A stretch of 64,000 bases of DNA from Liolophura sinensis (GCF_032854445.1 NC_088306.1:9758193-9822192), one strand, 5' to 3'; shown: positions 50,201 through 62,083, counted from the stretch's first letter. The notes: generated by a model not told the origin, from the sequence alone. A program made the numbers and translations.

Positions 50201-51703
50201 CTTCAAAGTTCTTACCTGAAAATGAACAGATATAAATGTAATTATTTATTTACTTGTTGCACAATGTCATAGTCAAGAATATTTTAGTTTTAAGGATGGA
50301 AGAAAATGGAGTTCCAGAGGTAAACCACCAATCTTTGACCACTTACAACCTTTCTCACGTGTGATCTATAGATTTCACACTCTGTCTGGTGGTCTTGAGA
50401 GACAAGTGATCTCCAACAAATGTTAGATTTCGCAAATGGCCAAATGGACATCGTAGTTGAGCTTTGATCTTTGCAATGAATCTTAACTCAAGTGTTACAC
50501 AGGTATTCACACATGTAATTTGAGCCTAAAGCATGAACTCTGACTTGTCCAGCATCAATTATTATTGGAACAAGTTTAAGTAGCATCATCCTTAAAGCTT
50601 TCAGAGTGAATGGTTAAGGAATGTTCAAATGATACAGTACCTTCCTGTACTAACGGCGAGAAGTCTGGACTAACAACAGGGGAGATAGCTCTGTCTGTAA
50701 TATGTTCTGATAAACTCTGACACGCCTTCCCTTCATTATCCTTGCCACCACCAACTCTGCTGGGGGATACCACATCCTCTGTGGTCAGCTGCAGTGAACT
50801 GCCAGAACATATACCGCTGTCACACTCATACAAATCAGTAACTTCTAATCCCTCAGTGGAGACCGTCTGGGGTAGAGTCGTTTCTGACAGGGAATAGGGG
50901 TCCAGGTTAGGTGCTTCTTTGAAATACTGCCGCAGTGTGGGCTGCGTTCTTCTCTTCAGTGTAGGTCGTGATCTAGGTGCTGCACAAGCTGTTTGAATGC
51001 ATGTATTATCTTCTGAACGCTGTGGTACATCGGGCTGACTTCCACTCATCTCTGTAAGCTCAGGTCTGGAAGCACATGCCCTCTTGGTGCATTTACTGTC
51101 ATTGGAGTTATGTTTCTGTAATTTGAGCTGTTTTCCACTCATCACTGGAAGTTTAGGTTTTGAAGTATAAGCTGTCTTAACGTACGAGTTGTCTTTTGAC
51201 TGCTTAAGTGAATTGGGCTCTCTTCCACTTTTCTTTGAAAGCTGAGGTTTAGAAGCACAGGATGTCTTAACAGGTGTAATGTCTTTAGAATACTGTGGTA
51301 ATTTGGATTGTTTTCTATCAGAAAGTCTTCCTTTGACAGTATCACTGCATGCTTTCTGGAGAGAAAGACGACTTCTAACAAAGCCACTTTGATTCCAAAC
51401 CTTATTATCATCGTTCTCATCTGATTCAGATAAGTGTATAGGTCCATCCAACTGTCCATCAGTCAAATTCTGAGCTGAGTTCTGATCCAGTCCCTCAGGC
51501 ATGTGCTCATTATCTGACAACAGAACGTTTGCTTCTGATGAATCAGATTCATGCCCATCACCATTATCATCAAAGTCTGAACTTAATGAAGAGGTCTCTT
51601 GGCCCTCCCTGGCCTGTGTACACCTATCTGACTCCACAAATTGACGATAAATCATGTCAAACTGCCACTGAATCATTGCCTCATCCCCCATCACCTCCAT
51701 CAT
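45961..51703 (-). CDS. 875-residue disordered nuclear-type protein with PCNA-binding box, family not recognised
   Basis: Minus-strand exons 51703-50641, 50215-50066, 49126-48980 and 47228-45961 join in phase 1 at every junction and total 2628 bases including the stop. The start ATGATG follows stops in all frames of the same exon, so it is well fixed. The first exon starts with a short ordered-looking piece (MIQWQFDMIYRQFVES), then an acidic Ser/Asp stretch, then Lys/Ser-rich repeats of the form 'KTSCASKPQLSKKSG', then RRTQPTLRQYFKEA: QPTLRQYF fits the PIP-box consensus Qxx[ILM]xx[FY][FY] with flanking basic residues. The last exon is highly basic (many KKR, RRK clusters, PKKRS) with a conserved-looking hydrophobic end (LFGPPRHIGAVWKSIMSEK). 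This suggests a chromatin, replication or repair role (inference). No enzyme domain is seen. Confidence 0.75.
47251..47523 (+). mobile_element. SINE family 1, full length, beside a splice acceptor
   Basis: Flanked by a near-perfect target repeat (aactgacc / acctgacc). Its head lies 17 bases from the acceptor of the PIP-box gene's last exon. Confidence 0.9.
48149..48455 (+). mobile_element. SINE family 1 with internal duplication
   Basis: A ~46-base piece from 'gtgagttcaagaccagccta' to 'cttcctctccggcc' is repeated in tandem, including the B box. Confidence 0.9.
48980..49126 (-). CDS. PIP-box protein exon 3
   Basis: 147 bases reading ADNPNAENKEGDVGNVSDAD through FTSHEMLVL, between acceptor gttttccag and donor gtacct. 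Confidence 0.65.
49213..49440 (-). mobile_element. SINE-like element, diverged
   Basis: Tail edge 'ctgattggtgtttaatgtag' and a body with 'gaggaaacaggagtgcccaa'. In intron 2 of the PIP-box gene. Confidence 0.5.
49618..49747. mobile_element. Foldback MITE with 'ggggccagtttcatgaag' ends
   Basis: 18-base near-perfect inverted ends about 126 bases apart, plus inner inverted 'cttagctaagt'. In intron 2 of the PIP-box gene. Its left half resembles 23125-23190. Confidence 0.8.
50066..50215 (-). CDS. PIP-box protein exon 2
   Basis: 150 bases reading KNFEGASVQTSGHVTNRQ through DKPTSTAK, between acceptor ttttcag and donor gtaaaa. Low-complexity, Ser/Thr/Asn-rich. Confidence 0.65.
50240..50405 (-). mobile_element. 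SINE-like fragment
   Basis: 'atttatttacttgttgcaca' then 'ggtaaaccaccaatctttga', matching the body at 31.7 kb. Confidence 0.45.
50641..51703 (-). CDS. PIP-box protein exon 1 (start, acidic region, PIP box)
   Basis: 354 codons plus one base; donor gtactg is non-ideal, but the next exon continues in phase (GKNFEGASVQ). Upstream acceptor tgttccag at about 51730 implies a non-coding 5' exon. If the donor is skipped, a stop follows 20 codons later. Confidence 0.8.
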
Positions 51704-51829
51704 CAGTCACTTAGTCCATTTGAAATCTGGAACACAGCCAAGTTATTGTTACAAGTATGAAGTAAACACAGCATGGAGGCTCTAGCAGAATGGGTGTGGC
51801 CTGCAAACCTGTCTTAATGCTGAAAGCAA

Positions 51830-52940
51830 AAATGTTGTTATGGAAGGGGATTAGTCACAGCTTCAAGCAAAATGTTGTTATGGAAGGGGATTAACCACAG
51901 CTTCAAGCAAAAATGTTGTTATGGAAGGGGATTAGTCACAGCTTTAAGCAAAAATGTTGTTATGGAAGGGGATTAGTCACAGCTTCATGCAAAAATGTTG
52001 TTATGGAAGGGACTAGTCACAGCTTCATGCAAAAATGTTGTTATGGAAGGGACTAGTCACAGCTTCAAGCAAAAATGTTGTTATGGAAGGGGACTAGTCA
52101 CAGCTTGATGCAAAAATGTTGTTATGGAAGGGGACTAGTCACAGCTTCATGCAAAAATGTTGTTATGGAAGGGACTAGTCACAGCTTCAAGCAAAAATGT
52201 TGTTATGGAAGGGGACTAGTCACAGCTTTAAGCAAAAATGTTGTTATGGAAGGGACAAGTCACAGCTTCATGCAAAAATGTTGTTATGGAAGGGACTAGT
52301 CACAGCTTCATGCAAAAATGTTGTTATGGAAGGGGACTAGTCACAGCTTTAAGCAAAAATGTTGTTATGGAAGGGACTAGTCACAGCTTCATGCAAAAAT
52401 GTTGTTATCGAAGGGACTAGTCACAGCTTCAAGCAAAAATGTTGTTATGGAAGGAGACTAATCACAGCTTCAAGCAAAAATGTTGTTATGAAAGGGGACT
52501 AGTCACAGCTTCAAGCAAAAATGTTGTTATAGAAGGGGACTAATCACAGCTTTAAGCAAAATGTTGTTATGGAAGGGACTAGTCACAGCTTAAGCAAAAA
52601 TGTTGTTATGGAAGGGGACTAATCACAGCTTTAAGCAAAAATGTTGTTATGGAAGAGACTAGTCACAGCTTCATGCAAAAATGTTGTTATGGAAGGGGAC
52701 TAATCACAGCTTTAAGCAAAAATGTTGTTATGGAAGGGACTAGTCACAGCTTTAAGCAAAAATGTTGTTATGGAAGGGACTAGTCACAGCTTCATGCAAA
52801 AATGTTGTTATGGAAGGGGACTAGTCACAGCTTCATGCAAAAATGTTGTTATGGAAGGGGACTAGTCACAGCTTCATGCAAAAATGTTGTTATGGAAGGG
52901 ACTAGTCACAGCTTTAAGCAAAAATGTTGTTATGGAATGG
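51830..52940. repeat. 41-bp minisatellite, about 27 copies
   Basis: Unit 'acagcttcaagcaaaaatgt' plus 'tgttatggaaggggactagtc', mixing 40- and 41-base forms. It starts roughly 100 bases upstream of the acceptor of the first coding exon of the PIP-box gene, so it lies in its first intron or 5' flank. Confidence 0.93.
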
Positions 52941-53770
52941 ATTACAATTCACCATGGAAAAACTGCCAAATGCTGTGTTCAGTGCTTTAACTTCAAGTTA
53001 ACAGAAACAACAGACTTGACACTTAAGGTTATTAAAAATCAACACAGAGTGAGTCCAAAATTCAGCTGACACAGTTGAATTAATGCTTCAAGTGCTTATT
53101 AATCAGTTATGCTATATCTTCTGCACCATTGTCTGCCTGTGTGACTGTTCATGTTACTCTACAACATTAAAACACATGATTAGAGTTCTGAGTCCTGTTC
53201 CTTTTTGTTTTTCAATGGGTACACTAGTCCAGTTTGGGTTATGGTTCTAACGACGCTAGCTGAATCGGCATTTCAGGTTAGGAATTTTTTCAGTTTATGT
53301 AGGTTAGGACACCACATGTAATCACATGAAATATTAAAATGTGAACTCGTGAAATCTTCACTCAGTTGTTTATACTTCAACAATATTTTACATACCTGTA
53401 CTGGTAACAGATTAGTTAACCCCCTATTTTTAATCTCTGAGTGTACCGGTATGGTTAACCCAATTCCATTCACGGAGGTGTTAACTTGTGAACACTTAAC
53501 AGCTCAGTTTTTCTTTATGTTCACAACAAAAGTTTTTTTAATATTTCACATCAGTCGATTAACACCCCACGGTTAATCTTTGAATGTGTTGCTAATCCAA
53601 TTTCACTTAACTCAGGTGTTAATTTCATGCAGTTTTTGCAATTATATACTTGTACCATGTAAATTTATATATTATATGCTATTTATATTTTATATATGTA
53701 TGGAATTCCACATGAATAGGGATTATATATTAAGTAGGGTACAAAACTCCTTGTTCGGTTGGCCATGTTT

Positions 53771-54430
53771 GCAGCTTAGCTTCCACATTAACTGCTCTGA
53801 ACAGTTACACTCACTAACCTGGAACTCGATCCTGTCCCCTGTGCTGTCTCCAAAATGGCAATGCTGTACACCACAAAAAAAAGGTGTCCCGTGATCTTAC
53901 AGTAATTCTAAATTCACATCATCTCATTGTGTGGGAATAATAAAGACAATAACATTACAAATAACACAAATATAACCGTGGCATCCACTCTGACGGCATC
54001 AAAACTTCGCAAGCCGCCATTTTTAAATCATGGGACTTGGTCGCTAGAATGCACTCAGCTGCTCTTCCCAAAATTAAGGTCATCTTTTTTCACAACAGAA
54101 TCAATTATACATCATTTCTGTTCATTATTAACACACAAATTAAAGTTAAGACTCCCAAACAATTTGTCAATCACCCTTTAAATGGTGTACATCTCATTGG
54201 TTTCAATGAAATCATTCCAAGAGTTTATCATTTTCCAGATGATGCCAAGTGCGAAAGATTCTAATTGAAAAAGATGGTTAACGAAGATGTCAGGCAACAT
54301 GTTTTTGTAGTGTACAGCTTTGACATGTTGAAAACAGCATACTCAAAAACACCAAGTTCCACATTAGAAAATTCAAGAGTACAGATCTGTATTTCTGAAA
54401 GCTAAGCTGGGAAGAATGAAACAGATCTCA
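53771..54430. mobile_element. DNA element with ~130-bp inverted ends
   Basis: Left arm 53771-53897 ('cagcttagcttccacattaa', 'actaacctggaactcg') recurs inverted at 54296-54430. The ~400-bp core holds two overlapping short open frames with no recognised product. A further copy of one arm is at 44715-44866. Confidence 0.65.
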
Positions 54431-54628
54431 GATTTAGGTACGAGGTAACTACAGTTCGAGGTAATATGGGACGACGCTACCTGGGTTCGAAGTAGCCCCG
54501 AAAGACTCCAACAACTTTTCTTATATTGCCCTAGCGTTGTTGGAGTCTCAATGCTTATAATGTTAATTTCATACTCAACAAAGGCCCAGGGCGATTGTCT
54601 TTGTTATCAAAGAAGTCTTGGGTAACTA

Positions 54629-54890
54629 AATTTTATTTATTTATTTGATTGGTGTTTTACGCTGTACTCAAGAACATTTCACTTATATGACGGCGGCCAG
54701 CATTATGGTGGGTGAAAACCGGGCTGTGAAACCCACGACCATCCGCAATTGCTGACAGACCTTCCCACGTACAGCTGGAGAAGAAGCCAGCATGAGCTGG
54801 ACTTGAACTCACAGCGACCACTTTGGTGAGAGACTCCTGGGTCATTACGCTGCACTAGCGTGCTAATCAACTGAGCCATGGAGGCCCCCT
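54629..54890 (-). mobile_element. SINE family 1, full length
   Basis: Minus-strand copy from 'gattggtgttttacgctgta' to 'aactgagccatggaggcccc'. Confidence 0.9.
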
Positions 54891-54899
54891 GTGCAATTA

Positions 54900-55410
54900 A
54901 AAGACACCAGTATAAAGACCTGCTTTCCACAGCCACCGCACTGCCACCTTATGTCCTTACTCGATTTAGAATAGATTTATTATAGCCGTGAAGGCTTTGC
55001 CGGTACATGCTCCTAAGTGAATGCCACCATCTTCCCAATGCTCCACTATGGAGCAGGACAATTGCATAGCTGCTCAACATGGTGGCGATGTTTTCTGAGA
55101 GAAATACACTATAGCTTGGAACGGGTTTGAGAGTGTTTACCTGGCTGAAAGGTGTTACATAACCAGCGACAAGAAAGAAAAAGATCACGTGGTCCAGTAC
55201 AGGTAGAGCCATTGGCAGCTGACTTCAGATGCAGGTGGGGCTAGACAAGGTAGATTGGATAAGCTAATTTTACTACACATCGAACTGCTTCAAGTCCACC
55301 TGTTCTGTGTTTAATTAAAACAGATCACTACAACAGGACACAAAAACACTTCAAAGCATTACGATTCAAGACCGAATTTCAAACGAGACAAATGTAATCT
55401 AGAAAGTCAC
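54900..55410. other. No gene seen
   Basis: Lies between the SINE and the possible 5' exon of the PIP-box gene; would be its first intron. Confidence 0.4.
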
Positions 55411-55416
55411 ACTTAC

Positions 55417-55690
55417 TGTTAGTAACTACTTCCCGGAGAGTAAGACCGGTGCATCTAAACAACAGGAATTCGAGATACAAATGTCAGCAGTGTTTACCAC
55501 ACCAAATGTCATATGCCGCCATTTTTTGAAAGCTTCTAGCCTGAAGAGTTCCACAAAGGGAGCATACTCTACACAATTACCCGAGCCATTCTGTCGGAGG
55601 CTCCCCTTGGGGGCGGACTGACAAACAAATTATGGGCGAAACAAACTTTGGTCGCGCTATAAGCTTTCGTCAGTGCAGGCTATTGCCAAA
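55417..55690 (-). promoter_or_regulatory. Possible 5' exon/promoter region of the PIP-box gene
   Basis: On the minus strand this GC-richer stretch ends in a consensus donor (CTAACA|gtaagt). It holds AAAATGGCGGC, whose reading frame closes after 12 codons, so it would act as a short upstream ORF. It is placed where the missing 5' exon should be, upstream of the minisatellite. No direct link is shown. Confidence 0.25.
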
Positions 55691-56146
55691 AATGGCGTAT
55701 TAAATTGCACGTAATAAGTGAACGTATGCCACAAACTGATGACGGAGTTCACCGAGTCTTCATCTGGTGTTTTGCAATAAAAAAAGGAAAGAAAAAAAAT
55801 AATATATATATATATATATATACATATATTATATATATGCACAATCACAATACACAACACATACAATCCCTCTATAAGAAGCCAGATAACCTACCATAAA
55901 CAACTTAAATGCGACAGAATGAAGAAGAACAAATCTTTGCCTAATGACTTTCCGGTGCATTTATAATACATGCTTTTAATTCTTGACATTTATTTGTTTA
56001 TCTGTATGCATGTCTCTGTCTCTCTGTTAACGGGAAAAAAGCTCCATGTAACTTCATAGGCCTATATTGTATTGAGGGAAATAATGGTCAAACTGTTCCG
56101 AAGGCAGATAGATATCTTACAAAATTGAGCAAATGAACAAAAAAGT

Positions 56147-56583
56147 TTAACCCACACTGGTTGTTTCTTTTTCACTCGGTAGTTTCCGCAATTCTTCGGG
56201 TATGTCCGTGAGGGCGGCGGCAGCGAAGTGCGAACGTGCAAAGCACAGGCCGCTAGATATGTCATAGTGTAAGAGCCACGGCGGCACAGCTGAGATTTTA
56301 ATCTTGACGGACCAGAAAGTATAACCCGTTCCCACTCTAGTGTCAGTTGTCTGGCTTACTTTACCGCTTGGACTCGTTTTAATCGTGACTCTCAGCATCT
56401 GGTGAGTAGGACTAGGTTTTCTCATCGCTAATGCAACGTCTGTAACTTTCAAGTGGTCATTCGGAGACGAATGAAGTTTGCAGTACAACAACAACGAACA
56501 CACAGTTCATAAAACTTACGTACAGTTGTGGGGGGGGGGGGGCGGGGAGAATTGGTTTTGGAAGGTACGGAGTGTCGTATCAT
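56147..56583 (-). CDS. Possible two-exon gene of 118 residues, product not recognised
   Basis: Minus-strand ATG at 56583 opens MIRHSVPSKTNSPRPPPP, donor gtaagt at 56519, 80-base intron, acceptor gttacag, then 56439-56147 reads HVALAMRKPSPTHQML on to RVGTGYTFWSVKIKISAVPP and ends ETTSVG-stop. The join is in phase and the second exon is clearly richer in GC than the flanks. The first exon spans a run of 13 G on the plus strand, so the frame depends on an exact count. The unspliced frame is also open. No family recognised. Confidence 0.3.
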
Positions 56584-56599
56584 ATTCAAGGCATATGTA

Positions 56600-58340
56600 G
56601 TTACTAGCTAACTAAGTATCAAAGATCGCGTTGTCAATTAATGAGAGAAACAGATTAAGTTTTATGATTTTATCAGTGTGAAAGTTCTCGGTGCAGGCTG
56701 TTACTTGATTCTAACAGCAAAGTGTTAGCAGCAGGCAGTGAGCCCTAGTCTGGCAGCCTGGATTGCTAACCATACACATGAGCCTCAGCTAGTTAGCAGG
56801 TATCCAGTTACAAACTGTAGTAGCCAAAGAATGCAGGCTACTTTTTATGTTGCCAGACTCTGTGCCTGGCTATTGCTGAGCTGTCTGTGCCAAAAATAAG
56901 ATTTAAGGGAAATAATCTTCAGTGTATATGTGCATATTGTTAGATTACAGGGCTGCACACGTCTCATTTTCAAGTATTAAAATGTGTTCCATTCATATTA
57001 GCCAGATTATCGAGGCTTCTGATGCAGGCCCTACTTGTTTTCATTGACCACAATCGCTTGTTTATTGGGTTAAAATAAAAAGTTTGAAAAATGTGTGTGA
57101 AAACAAAAGCTCATGAGATATGGGCTCATTCTTTTCTCTGTTGAATGAATGATTATGGCTTACCGCCACTTTAGCAACATTGCAGCCATATCATGGGGAA
57201 ATTTCTCTGTTGTATTATCTGGATTCAGCATGATTAAAATTTTACTTCTGAAACTTCTAATAATAATTTTTATTAGAGAAAACTACAGAAAGCAGACTTT
57301 TCTTTTATTGACCCCCGTATTAAAATTCCCTGGTGTCCCACTTAGTCGATTATGAGATTGGGGTTTTATATAGAACAGCTTTTCGTGTGTTGTTAGGCTA
57401 GGATAGCAGAGACAGGAAATTGACAAACTGGTCAATAATTACTGTTTATTACTATGTTATAAAGTTTAAAAAAAAAAAAACAAAAGAAAAACAGTTCTGA
57501 GGAAAAAATCGCTTACGTGGCAAGTTACGGGATTCTGAATGATGAATAGAAATTTATGTTTGCGGAGAAACACTCCTACAGAATATTAAGATGTCTCAGT
57601 CTATACTGTCACATTGACTCCAATTCAAATTGAGTAATTAACATGAGTAATTAACAAAAGATGTAGTTAAAATGAAAACAAAAGCCTTTGATGAGAATAC
57701 AATTTTCACGTGATCAGTAAAATGAGCTCTGCCAACACATTAATATTATACTTTGAAATAGACTATACATGTGTTAAAGGTAATCCTCTAAATTCCCACA
57801 TTACATCACCTGAATTTACCCGTTGCTAATTACTGTGATGTAGAGAAACTTATAAAGTTGCTGATTACTGTGATAGAGGAGAAATATACATGTACATGCA
57901 CAGCATACATTTAGCCCAATACCCTACTTCTTCGAATTTTTGGGACACCTGCAGGCCACAGAATTTGGTGCGAACGAAATGATCGTTCGCGTGTTGTTTA
58001 TGTATGCTCAATGGGTACATGTATATTAGAGTAACCTTCACAAGGTATCAGCTGTTGGAGCTACCTCTTCCCAGGCTGGTTTAATACTTGTCCCTGGACA
58101 AAAAACACGTGCAGATACGATGGTGAACGAAAGCCGTTATTTACTGTCTATGAACCAGTTGGATATTACACACACTACAAGTAGCTAACTATAAAAGTAA
58201 TTATTAATCATCAAAAGAAAATAAAAATACTCAGGAATATAACACATGTTGGTCTGGCCTTGAAAGCCATGTGATTCTCAACGTGTGTGACAAATATGTT
58301 TTATAGTGGCTTCCTGATCCAAGCTGCTCACTGTACATGC
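56600..58340. other. Unique AT-rich DNA, no gene seen
   Basis: Scattered short frames only. Confidence 0.55.
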
Positions 58341-58344
58341 TGTG

Positions 58345-58408
58345 CACCCTTACCCCACCCCCCACTCCCACTCCCACTCCCAACCACCACCCCCACCCCC
58401 ACTCCATG
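58345..58408 (-). other. C-rich tract, G-quadruplex-prone on minus strand
   Basis: Repeated 'cccact' and 'ccccca' words give many minus-strand G runs. Confidence 0.7.
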
Positions 58409-58699
58409 TAGCCATTGTGCTGTCTGAGGATTCCACTGGACATGTACATGTATGATGGCAGACTGTACTGCAATACAACCAACTTCATAAGCAAATTTAT
58501 AGGCTTTGCAAAAGTTACAGTAAATAAAAGGAAAAAAAAATCTGTTAGGAAGTTCTGTTGATGACATTATTAGCAACTTGTTCACGTAACCAATTTGAAC
58601 AAACGGTTGGTCTGTTTATGCGTCGTGGCAAAACTGAACAATCGGTCATTCAAGGCTTAAACCCATAACCAATTTTTGGTCCGCTCACCTTAGCCAATA

Positions 58700-58870
58700 T
58701 ATTATGTAATTGTAGCAAGAATATTGAGTTTCTCTTTGGTCACATGGTTAGACCATCTAATGAACAACATACTCATATCTTTCCTTTTCCAAAAGACTGG
58801 TAAAAAATGTAACATTCTACACGTACTTTCAGCGCTACAAAAATATGTCCCAAAAATTAGAAGAAGTAGG
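58700..58870 (-). repeat. Dispersed repeat shared with 2.6 kb
   Basis: Reverse complement reads 'gttgttcattagatggtcta', matching 2.6 kb. Both would encode a similar 'MLFIRW' string, but no longer frame holds. Confidence 0.45.
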
Positions 58871-58977
58871 ATAATCATCATTTTACCTCTGAAAGGAAAG
58901 GCAGCTGTAAATTGTACCACACACACCCCCTCCTGCCTTGCCCATCCATCAGCCCTAGGGCCTAGCCTATCAGCAGC

Positions 58978-59010
58978 TCCCTGACCAGTCAGCTGATGAC
59001 TGGTCAGGGA
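58978..59010. other. Perfect hairpin, 14-bp stem
   Basis: 'tccctgaccagtca' and its exact inverse 'tgactggtcaggga' around a 5-base loop. No run of T follows and no gene neighbours it. Confidence 0.8.
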
Positions 59011-59671
59011 CCCACAACATGTAGTACATGGATACAGGAAGACATATGTAACGTAAATAACCGAAAATTTGTCCACAAGTAAAGTTTCCCTGATTCATAG
59101 GGTGTTTCTGTTGTGTTGATCTTAGAAAGGTACTTGGTAATTTGTTTAATATGATATGAATATCATACTGGGAAAATGTAACTTTTAGCACACAAAGTAC
59201 ATGTAAATTTAATATGCACGAGTACAGCATAAAACATCAAGCAAATAAACAGAAGATGCATGATATTTTCTTACCTCATTTATTTGCCTGCTAGAATTTC
59301 CCTGTTTTGGGGTCAGAGTTTTAGGTTGTTTACTGTACCAAAATTTACTGGTGTAGCTGTGGGCTTGGTCTCCCTTCATACCCTGACGTCCAACTCTGAG
59401 CTAGATGCTGGTGTTCATGTACAAAGAAAGATTATGGTTATATGGCATATAACGAAAATTATTCTCTGAAAAGTTTTTCAATTTTCTTAAAGTTTTGGAC
59501 ATATTTTATGCTGCTCAGGTACCCCCCCCCCCCCCTTACTAAGCATATCATTATTTTCTGCCAGTGGTCGAACATTTTTGTTCATGTGGCAGTGTGCTTG
59601 ATTACAGGCTGCTTAATTTGCAGAGTGACCACTGCATGGGACTTTAGAAGGAATGTAGCTTAACGCCATTT

Positions 59672-59945
59672 TTGCGTGGCCTCCGTGGCTCAGTCGGTTA
59701 GCGCGCTAGCGCAGTGTAATGACCCAGGAGCCTCTCACCAATGCGGTCGCTGTGAGTTCAAGTCCAGCTCGTGCTGGCTTCCTCTCTAGCCGTACGTGGG
59801 AAGGTCTTGCAGCAACCTGCAGATGGTCGTGGTTTTTCCCCGGGCTGTGCCCGGTTTCCTCCCACCATAATGCTGGCCACCTTCGTAGAAGTGAAATATT
59901 GTTGAGTACGGGATAAAACACCAGTCAAATAAATAAATAAATAAA
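59672..59945 (+). mobile_element. SINE family 1, full length, young
   Basis: Target repeat 'gccatttt' at 59664-59671 and 59946-59953. Confidence 0.93.
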
Positions 59946-60162
59946 GCCATTTTGGGGGGTTTTTTTTGGCCTCCAAAGATCAAGGCTGAGTAGCATGTAC
60001 ACATATTTTGATATTATTAGGAAATATAAACCATACATTTGAGGTCGACATGTGTGCTGTAGGTATGCCAGTTTATAGTGACATTGTGCATTAAGAACAG
60101 ATTTATCTTAGGTTGTACAGACTGACAGTTTAAAGTGTGTCGAAAATTCTTCAATCATTTTG

Positions 60163-60429
60163 AGGGGCCTCAGTGGCTCAGTCGGTTAGCGCGCTAGCGC
60201 AGCGTATTGACCCAGGAGCCTCTCACTAATGCGGTCGTTGTGAGTTCAAGTCCAGCTCATGCTGGCTTCCTCTCCGGCCGTAAGTGGGAAGGTCTACCAG
60301 CAACCTGCGGATGGTCGTGGGTTTCCCCCGGGCTGTGCCCGGTTTCCACCCACCATAATGCTGGCCGCCGTCGTATAAGTGAAATATTCTTGAGTACGGC
60401 GTAAAACACCAATCAAATAAAAAAATAAA
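60163..60429 (+). mobile_element. SINE family 1, full length, young
   Basis: Exact 12-base target repeat 'tcaatcattttg' at 60151-60162 and 60430-60441. Very like the copy at 1819-2088. Confidence 0.95.
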
Positions 60430-60699
60430 TCAATCATTTTGTTATAGAATGCCCAGTCAGCATTATAATTCAAGATCTTGAGTGTTATTCTGTACAATAC
60501 CAGACATTGTAGTTGCCTTATTTCCTCAAATTTTTCACATCTGAAAGAGCAACTTTCAGTGTGAATTGCACATACATGTATGCACATTTATACTTAAGTT
60601 TTGGAGACAAAACTACATTGGTTGGATTGGCCAATTTCAGGGCTTTACACAAAGTATAATTTTGTCTGTCTACACAGAATAATTCCCTCTGAATATGTT

Positions 60700-62080
60700 T
60701 GAAAAGCACCTTTGCAAACTTATGAAAATGTTGAAGAATTACAGTAATTTCCTTTTAATGATACTGTGTTCAGCATTAGCCAGATATATGCCTTAGAAAT
60801 GCTGTTTAACAGCAACATTTAAAGTGTTACACTTTTGCAAAAGAATGTGTTTAAGCTAACTGGTTGTCTAGAGCACAGGTATGTCTACAGTAAACAACCT
60901 AAAAATTCACCTATGACTAAGTTTTACTTGTTGCAGGATTCTGAGAGCTCTGTTAATCTTAGAAAGACATTTTTAAGTTTCTTTAGAAGGTGGGATGATA
61001 TCCTACTTGAAAAATGTAACTTTTAGCATGAAAAGTGAAATTTCATTTAATTTATCTGCTTCTAAACAAGCACTTTTTGGGGCGAAATGCTAGGTCATTT
61101 GCTATAACTTTTCCCCCATCAGAAGATTTGACTTTCTTGTGATATCCTTGTCAGGCACATACTGGGATACATGATGACAGTCTGGGCGTACTACTGCTGA
61201 TCACATTGTTTCAAGGGCATGACAAACCTGTCAGATTTCCTGTGGTGATTAGCACAGATTGAGGGTAATTAGGTCAGAGGTCATTGAAGCGTGACATAGA
61301 CACATTCCAAGGTCTTAAAACTTTTCCATCTGTGCAGCTTCTAAAACTTGACACAGGGAGTGATCATTACACATGTAACTTTAAGAATGTCTTATTGAAC
61401 ACTAAAGAAAACCCTCAAGATTTACTTACCTGAACTTTTAATACTAAACATAACACAAATTCCTTAATATCAACTTGGCCCTGACTTTTCATTTTGTAGT
61501 TACATGTAGCTTTATCAAGGAATCTGTACCATAGTATTTCCAAAAAATGGTATTTCTCAAATCTATTTCTGTGATGTATAATTTTGACATAAGTGTGTAA
61601 GCTATCACATTTATACATGTAATATGAAATGTATTCATTGAAACTTACACGTTGGTCAAATTTTGCAGAAATGTATGTGTTATTATTATTATTATTATTT
61701 TTTTTTTTTTTTTGCAAAATGGAAATCATGACAAGTAAATAAATTTCACATGCTTGCCTTACAGAGGTCTTTAGCCTTTTATTGACGACCTCTGTTGAAA
61801 GAGTACATAAAATGGCGTAAAAGTACATACAGACGGCTAATATTGACATACATGGGCATAATCCAGAATCACTGTATTATCTTAAGTCATAACATGTGGT
61901 TGTTGTGACATTACTATGACAGCACAGGATGGCCGCAGCTTTGAATGAAGTGGAAAGGTGAATAGGGGGCAGGTTTTTGCAAATTCGATGATGCAATGAG
62001 GTTTTAAGTATGGACACTATTCATGATTCACTTGTGGACGATTGATGATGCCAGGTATTGATAAAGTATTACTCTCACTT
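60700..62080. other. Unique AT-rich DNA, no gene seen
   Basis: Includes a T-rich microsatellite near 61.68 kb. Short stretches (e.g. 'aaaatgtaacttttagca') are shared with 59.15 kb. Confidence 0.5.
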
Positions 62081-62083
62081 AAA

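Noticed and set aside
52075-52990. ORFs of 60-74 codons with 'KCCYGRGLV' repeats
   Set aside because: Frames through the 41-bp minisatellite.
54037-54264. Host gene in the 53.9-54.3 kb frames
   Set aside because: Enclosed between inverted arms of a DNA element, overlapping short frames, no known domain.
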